Positions 5,677-8,531 of a stretch of 8,531 nt of DNA are shown in pieces. Made by a program: the position numbers and the translations under genes. Source of the DNA: Verrucomicrobiales bacterium (GTDB lineage: Bacteria > Verrucomicrobiota > Verrucomicrobiia > Limisphaerales > J093); assembly GCA_024233305.1 (NCBI GenBank), contig JACKPV010000006.1, positions 1 through 8,531 of the forward strand, given 5' to 3'. Numbering within the stretch: position 1 is the first letter of the stretch; each line of letters begins with the position of its first letter. The notes under the pieces are model-generated. The model worked only from the letters and a program-made list of their open reading frames with translations. It had not been told where the DNA came from and searched no databases.

Positions 5677-7353
5677 ATGCAACTCAGCCCGTCCGTCCTC
5701 GTCGGCGTCCTCGCCCTGTTTTGGGCCAATGCTCCTGCCACGCAGGCGCAGCCGCGCCGTGCCCCCTCCCTCCCCGAAGGCACCACCGTGCTCCGCAATG
5801 CGGCTTACGTGCCCGACGGCCATGAGCGCCAGAAGCTCGACCTCTTCGTGCCCGAAGGCGACGGGCCCTTTCCGGTGCTGATCTGGATTCACGGCGGCGC
5901 GTGGCTGGGCGGAAGCAAGGAAAACTGCCCGGCGCTGCCTTACCTGAACCGGGGATTCGCCGTCGCGTCGCTGAACTACCGGCTGAGCCAGCACGCCATC
6001 TTCCCGGCCCAGATCGAGGACTGCAAGGCGGCCATCCGCTGGTTGCGGGCCAACGCCACCACCCACCACCTCGATCCCGCCCGCTTCGCCGTTTGGGGTT
6101 CCTCCGCGGGCGGCCACCTCGTCGCCCTGCTCGGGACCACCGGTGACCTTCGCACCTTCGACACCGGGCCGAACCTGGACCAGTCCAGCGCCGTGCAGGC
6201 CGTGGTGGATTTCTTCGGGCCGACGGATTTTCTCCAGATGGACGCGCATCGCCGCCCGAACGGCATGGTCCATAACCTCCCCGATTCGCCGGAGTCGAAA
6301 CTCATCGGCGGGGACATTCGCCATCACGCCGACCCGGTTGCCCGCGCGAACCCGATTACCTACGTCAGCGCCGGTGATCCCCCGTTCCTGATCGTGCACG
6401 GCGACTCGGACCCGCTGGTGCCGCACCATCAAAGCGAGTTGCTGGAGGCGGCGTTGAGGGAGGCCGGCGTGCCGGTGACGTTCCATACGGTGAAGGACGG
6501 CGGGCACGGAGGCTTTCAGGACCCGGAAGTACCACGCGCGGTTGAGGCATTCCTGGAACAACACCTGAAGCAGGCAAAGCCGACTCAGCCACGCGAGACG
6601 TCCGAGGTCTATCGCAATACGACTGAGACGAACCTTGCGATGCACCTGCACTTCCCGGCGGGGTGGCAGGCCACCGACCGGCGACCGGCCATCGTGTTCT
6701 TCTTTGGGGGCGGGTGGCGGGCAGGGACGATCGAGCAATTTCGGTTTCAGGCGGAACACTTCGCCCGGCGCGGCTTGGTGACGGCGCGGGCGGATTACCG
6801 GGTGCGCTCACGGCATGGCGTGGCGCCCGACAAATGTGTGGACGATGCCCGGGCAGCGGTGAACTGGCTGCGGGAGAACGCGGCCAGACTGGGCATCGAC
6901 CCCGATCGCATCATCGCTGGCGGAGGTTCGGCGGGGGGTCACCTCGCAGCCTGCACAGCGTTGGGTGACCGCCCGCTCAAATCTCCCGCGGCACTGCTGC
7001 TCTACAATCCGGTGCTCGACCTGCGTGATGTGGCGGAATCCGGTTCCTCGGCACTGCTGGAGGGCCTCACGTCGGTTCAGATCGAAGCGCTTTCGCCGGT
7101 GCGGTTCCTGGACGCCAAGTTGCCACCGACGCTGCTGTTCTATGGAACCAACGACCGGTTGATGGCGCAGGGCGAGGTGTTTTGCCGGCGGGGTGGGGAA
7201 CTGGGATTGCGGATTCCGCTGTGGCAAGCGCCGGGCATGGGACACGGTTTCTTCAACCGTTCACCGTGGCTCGAAGCCACCACGCGACAGGCCGATGCCT
7301 TCCTGGTGGAGCATGGTTTCCTGACGGGCGATTCGGGGATCGTCCAGCCTTGA
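5677..7353 (+). CDS. Secreted tandem alpha/beta hydrolase (two esterase/BD-FAE-like domains)
   Basis: 558 residues from the ATG at 5677, chosen because it opens a signal peptide (MQLSPSVLVGVLALFWANAPATQAQ, cleavage likely after AQA at about 24); the frame extends upstream only into sequence without character. Domain 1 (about 35-300) has the oxyanion motif HGGAW (72-76), nucleophile GSSAG with Ser143, Asp245 in HGDSDPLVP and His277 in GGHGG. After a short linker (about 298-310), domain 2 (about 311-550) repeats the plan: FFGGGW (342-347), GGSAG with Ser418, Asp493 in YGTNDRL and His523 in GMGHGFF. Both triads look complete. In domain 2 the usual HGGG histidine is replaced by Phe. Such enzymes (hormone-sensitive-lipase/BD-FAE type) deacylate carbohydrates or hydrolyse small esters; the substrate here is unknown. 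No clear Shine-Dalgarno precedes the start. Confidence 0.9.
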   Translation: MQLSPSVLVGVLALFWANAPATQAQPRRAPSLPEGTTVLRNAAYVPDGHERQKLDLFVPEGDGPFPVLIWIHGGAWLGGSKENCPALPYLNRGFAVASLNYRLSQHAIFPAQIEDCKAAIRWLRANATTHHLDPARFAVWGSSAGGHLVALLGTTGDLRTFDTGPNLDQSSAVQAVVDFFGPTDFLQMDAHRRPNGMVHNLPDSPESKLIGGDIRHHADPVARANPITYVSAGDPPFLIVHGDSDPLVPHHQSELLEAALREAGVPVTFHTVKDGGHGGFQDPEVPRAVEAFLEQHLKQAKPTQPRETSEVYRNTTETNLAMHLHFPAGWQATDRRPAIVFFFGGGWRAGTIEQFRFQAEHFARRGLVTARADYRVRSRHGVAPDKCVDDARAAVNWLRENAARLGIDPDRIIAGGGSAGGHLAACTALGDRPLKSPAALLLYNPVLDLRDVAESGSSALLEGLTSVQIEALSPVRFLDAKLPPTLLFYGTNDRLMAQGEVFCRRGGELGLRIPLWQAPGMGHGFFNRSPWLEATTRQADAFLVEHGFLTGDSGIVQP

Positions 7354-7375
7354 AAGGCTGGGCTATTGTCTTTCT
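7342..7375 (+). terminator. Intrinsic terminator overlapping the hydrolase stop codon
   Basis: GTCCAGCCTT (7342-7351) pairs with AAGGCTGGGC (7354-7363): ten pairs including one T-G, with the outer end of the stem in the last hydrolase codons and the TGA stop (7351-7353) at the tip. A T-rich stretch (ATTGTCTTTCTT, 7364-7375) follows on the plus strand only, so it works for the hydrolase. It also separates that gene from the convergent ftsH end 49 bases away. Confidence 0.65.
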
Positions 7376-7402
7376 TCCCGCGGGATTGTCGGGGCTGAAC
7401 TC

Positions 7403-8531
7403 CTACCCCGCCGGAGCGGGCGCCGGTGAAGTGAGCCCGGGCGGCAGCTTCGGCGGGACGGGCTTGGGCACTTCCGGGGTTGTGGTCGCCGCCTCGGCAC
7501 CGGTGGGAGGACCGGTCTGCGGTTTCGGCGGCGGCTCCGGCAATTTGCCGGTCTTGATGATCTCCTCGACCTGGCTGCCCTCCAGCGTCTCGAATTCCAA
7601 CAGCGCCTTCGCAATCAGCTCCAGCTTGTCCCGGTGCTGCTCGATGAGTTCCTTCGCCCGCGTGTAGCTCTCGTCGATGATCCGCTTCACCTCGGCGTCG
7701 ATGTCCCGCGCGGTGGTTTCGCTGTAGTCCTTGCTGCGGACCATGTCGCGGCCGAGGAACACGTATTCGCTGTCCTCGCCGTACTGGACCATGCCGAGCT
7801 TGTCGCTCATGCCGAACGTGCAGACCATCGCCCGCGCCATCTGGGTGGCCTGCTGGATGTCGCCCGCGGCACCGGTGGAAATGTCCCCGGTAATGAGCTC
7901 TTCGGCGATCCGTCCCCCCATGGTCACGGCCACGGCGTCGAGCATCTCCTTGCGGTTGCGGTTGAGGATGTCCTCCTTCGGCAGGTACATGGTGGCTCCG
8001 AGCGCCTGGCCGCGGGGAATGATGGTGACCTTGTGGAGCGGGTGGGTGTGCTCGAGCAGGACGTTCACGAGGGCATGACCGGCCTCGTGCCAGGCGGTGC
8101 TCTGTTTCTGTTCCTCGGTCATGGCCAGACTGCGCCGTTCCCGGCCCCAACGGACCTTGTCCCGCGCCTCCTCGAGTTCGGCCAGGGTGATCGCCTTCTT
8201 GTTGGCGCGTGCCGCGAGCAGGGCCGCCTCGTTGAGGAGATTCGCCAGTTCGGCGCCCGAAAAGCCGGGGGTTCCCCGGGCAATGACGCTCAGGTCGGCC
8301 TGCGGGGAGAGTTTCACGTTGCGGGCATGCACCTTGAGAATCGCCTCGCGCCCACGCACGTCCGGAAGGTTGACGGTGATCTGCCGGTCGAACCGTCCCG
8401 GACGCAACAGGGCGGGATCGAGCACGTCCGGCCGGTTGGTCGCGGCAATGATGATGATGCCTTCCTGGGTATCGAAACCATCCATCTCGACCAACAGGGC
8501 GTTGAGCGTCTGTTCGCGCTCGTCGTTGCCA
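7403..8531 (-). CDS. ftsH: ATP-dependent zinc metalloprotease FtsH, 3' part (gene continues beyond the right edge)
   Basis: About 375 C-terminal residues are visible; the N-terminal membrane segments and the Walker A/B part lie outside the window. The visible frame begins GNDEREQTLNALLVEMDGFD, the standard FtsH stretch after Walker B. The second region of homology follows (AATNRPDVLDPALLRPGRFDRQ) with both arginine fingers. The protease domain contains the zinc motif HEAGH (bases 8075-8089) and the third ligand Asp in TGAAGDIQQAT. The protein degrades membrane and misfolded cytosolic proteins as an inner-membrane hexamer facing the cytoplasm. After the usual last helix (QVEEIIKTGKLP) there is an extra tail of about 50 residues rich in proline, alanine and threonine (EPPPKPQTGPP to APAPAG), with no domain. 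No intrinsic terminator is seen for the minus strand. Confidence 0.97.
   Translation of the reverse strand, partial: GNDEREQTLNALLVEMDGFDTQEGIIIIAATNRPDVLDPALLRPGRFDRQITVNLPDVRGREAILKVHARNVKLSPQADLSVIARGTPGFSGAELANLLNEAALLAARANKKAITLAELEEARDKVRWGRERRSLAMTEEQKQSTAWHEAGHALVNVLLEHTHPLHKVTIIPRGQALGATMYLPKEDILNRNRKEMLDAVAVTMGGRIAEELITGDISTGAAGDIQQATQMARAMVCTFGMSDKLGMVQYGEDSEYVFLGRDMVRSKDYSETTARDIDAEVKRIIDESYTRAKELIEQHRDKLELIAKALLEFETLEGSQVEEIIKTGKLPEPPPKPQTGPPTGAEAATTTPEVPKPVPPKLPPGLTSPAPAPAG

Noticed and set aside
5067..5798. Minus-strand open frame of 243 codons over the gap and the start of the hydrolase
   Set aside because: The product has no domain or hydrophobic pattern, it overlaps the hydrolase signal peptide region, and part of it is a translation of the probable repeat.
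5554..6759. Minus-strand open frame of 401 codons opposite the hydrolase
   Set aside because: Arg/Gly-rich shadow of the tandem hydrolase, whose catalytic motifs are all on the plus strand.
7140..8150. Minus-strand open frame of 336 codons overlapping ftsH in another frame
   Set aside because: His/Arg/Gly-rich shadow; the neighbouring frame reads as FtsH without interruption.
1..8531. CRISPR array, tRNA or rRNA gene, prophage or toxin-antitoxin locus
   Set aside because: No regularly spaced direct repeats with unique spacers, no cloverleaf or rRNA-like sequence, and no phage or toxin family proteins were seen.

Overview
The window is GC-rich chromosomal DNA from a bacterium that I would place, with moderate confidence, in the Verrucomicrobiota (Planctomycetota is the main alternative). 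The evidence is a secreted FAD-dependent oxidoreductase with a C-terminal golvesin/xanthan-lyase-like domain, a secreted two-domain carboxylesterase-like alpha/beta hydrolase, and intergenic repeats built from the 10-base unit CACGAATGAA, a style I recall from those phyla. No 16S or other decisive taxonomic marker is present.

Layout. 1-368 (minus strand) holds only a start-less remnant of a DM13 domain, followed by non-coding DNA. 369-2495 (minus) is the 708-residue FAD oxidoreductase/golvesin protein, preceded in the same direction by a possible 62-residue membrane or secreted peptide (2526-2714). 2838-3437 (plus) encodes a flavodoxin-fold NAD(P)H:quinone oxidoreductase and 3541-4317 (plus) encodes deoxyribose-phosphate aldolase (deoC), ending near a GC-rich hairpin. 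4398-4551 is a compact non-coding element with imperfect terminal inverted repeats made of phased 10-base units. 4594-5070 (minus) encodes an unrecognised membrane-anchored helical protein. 5071-5327 has no gene but carries a hairpin that looks like part of an interspersed repeat. 5328-5609 (plus) may encode a small membrane protein. 5677-7353 (plus) is the tandem alpha/beta hydrolase, ending in a terminator whose loop holds the stop codon. 7403 to the right edge (minus) is the 3' part of ftsH, the AAA+ zinc protease.

How the genes relate. The window looks like a mosaic of housekeeping genes (deoC, ftsH) and accessory secreted enzymes, not one coordinated operon. The two exported enzymes fit a lifestyle of degrading complex polysaccharides, but nothing links them directly. 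I did not find a convincing new multi-gene system. The best candidates for a second look are the inverted-repeat element, the double hydrolase with two complete catalytic triads, the FAD/golvesin fusion and the DM13 remnant.
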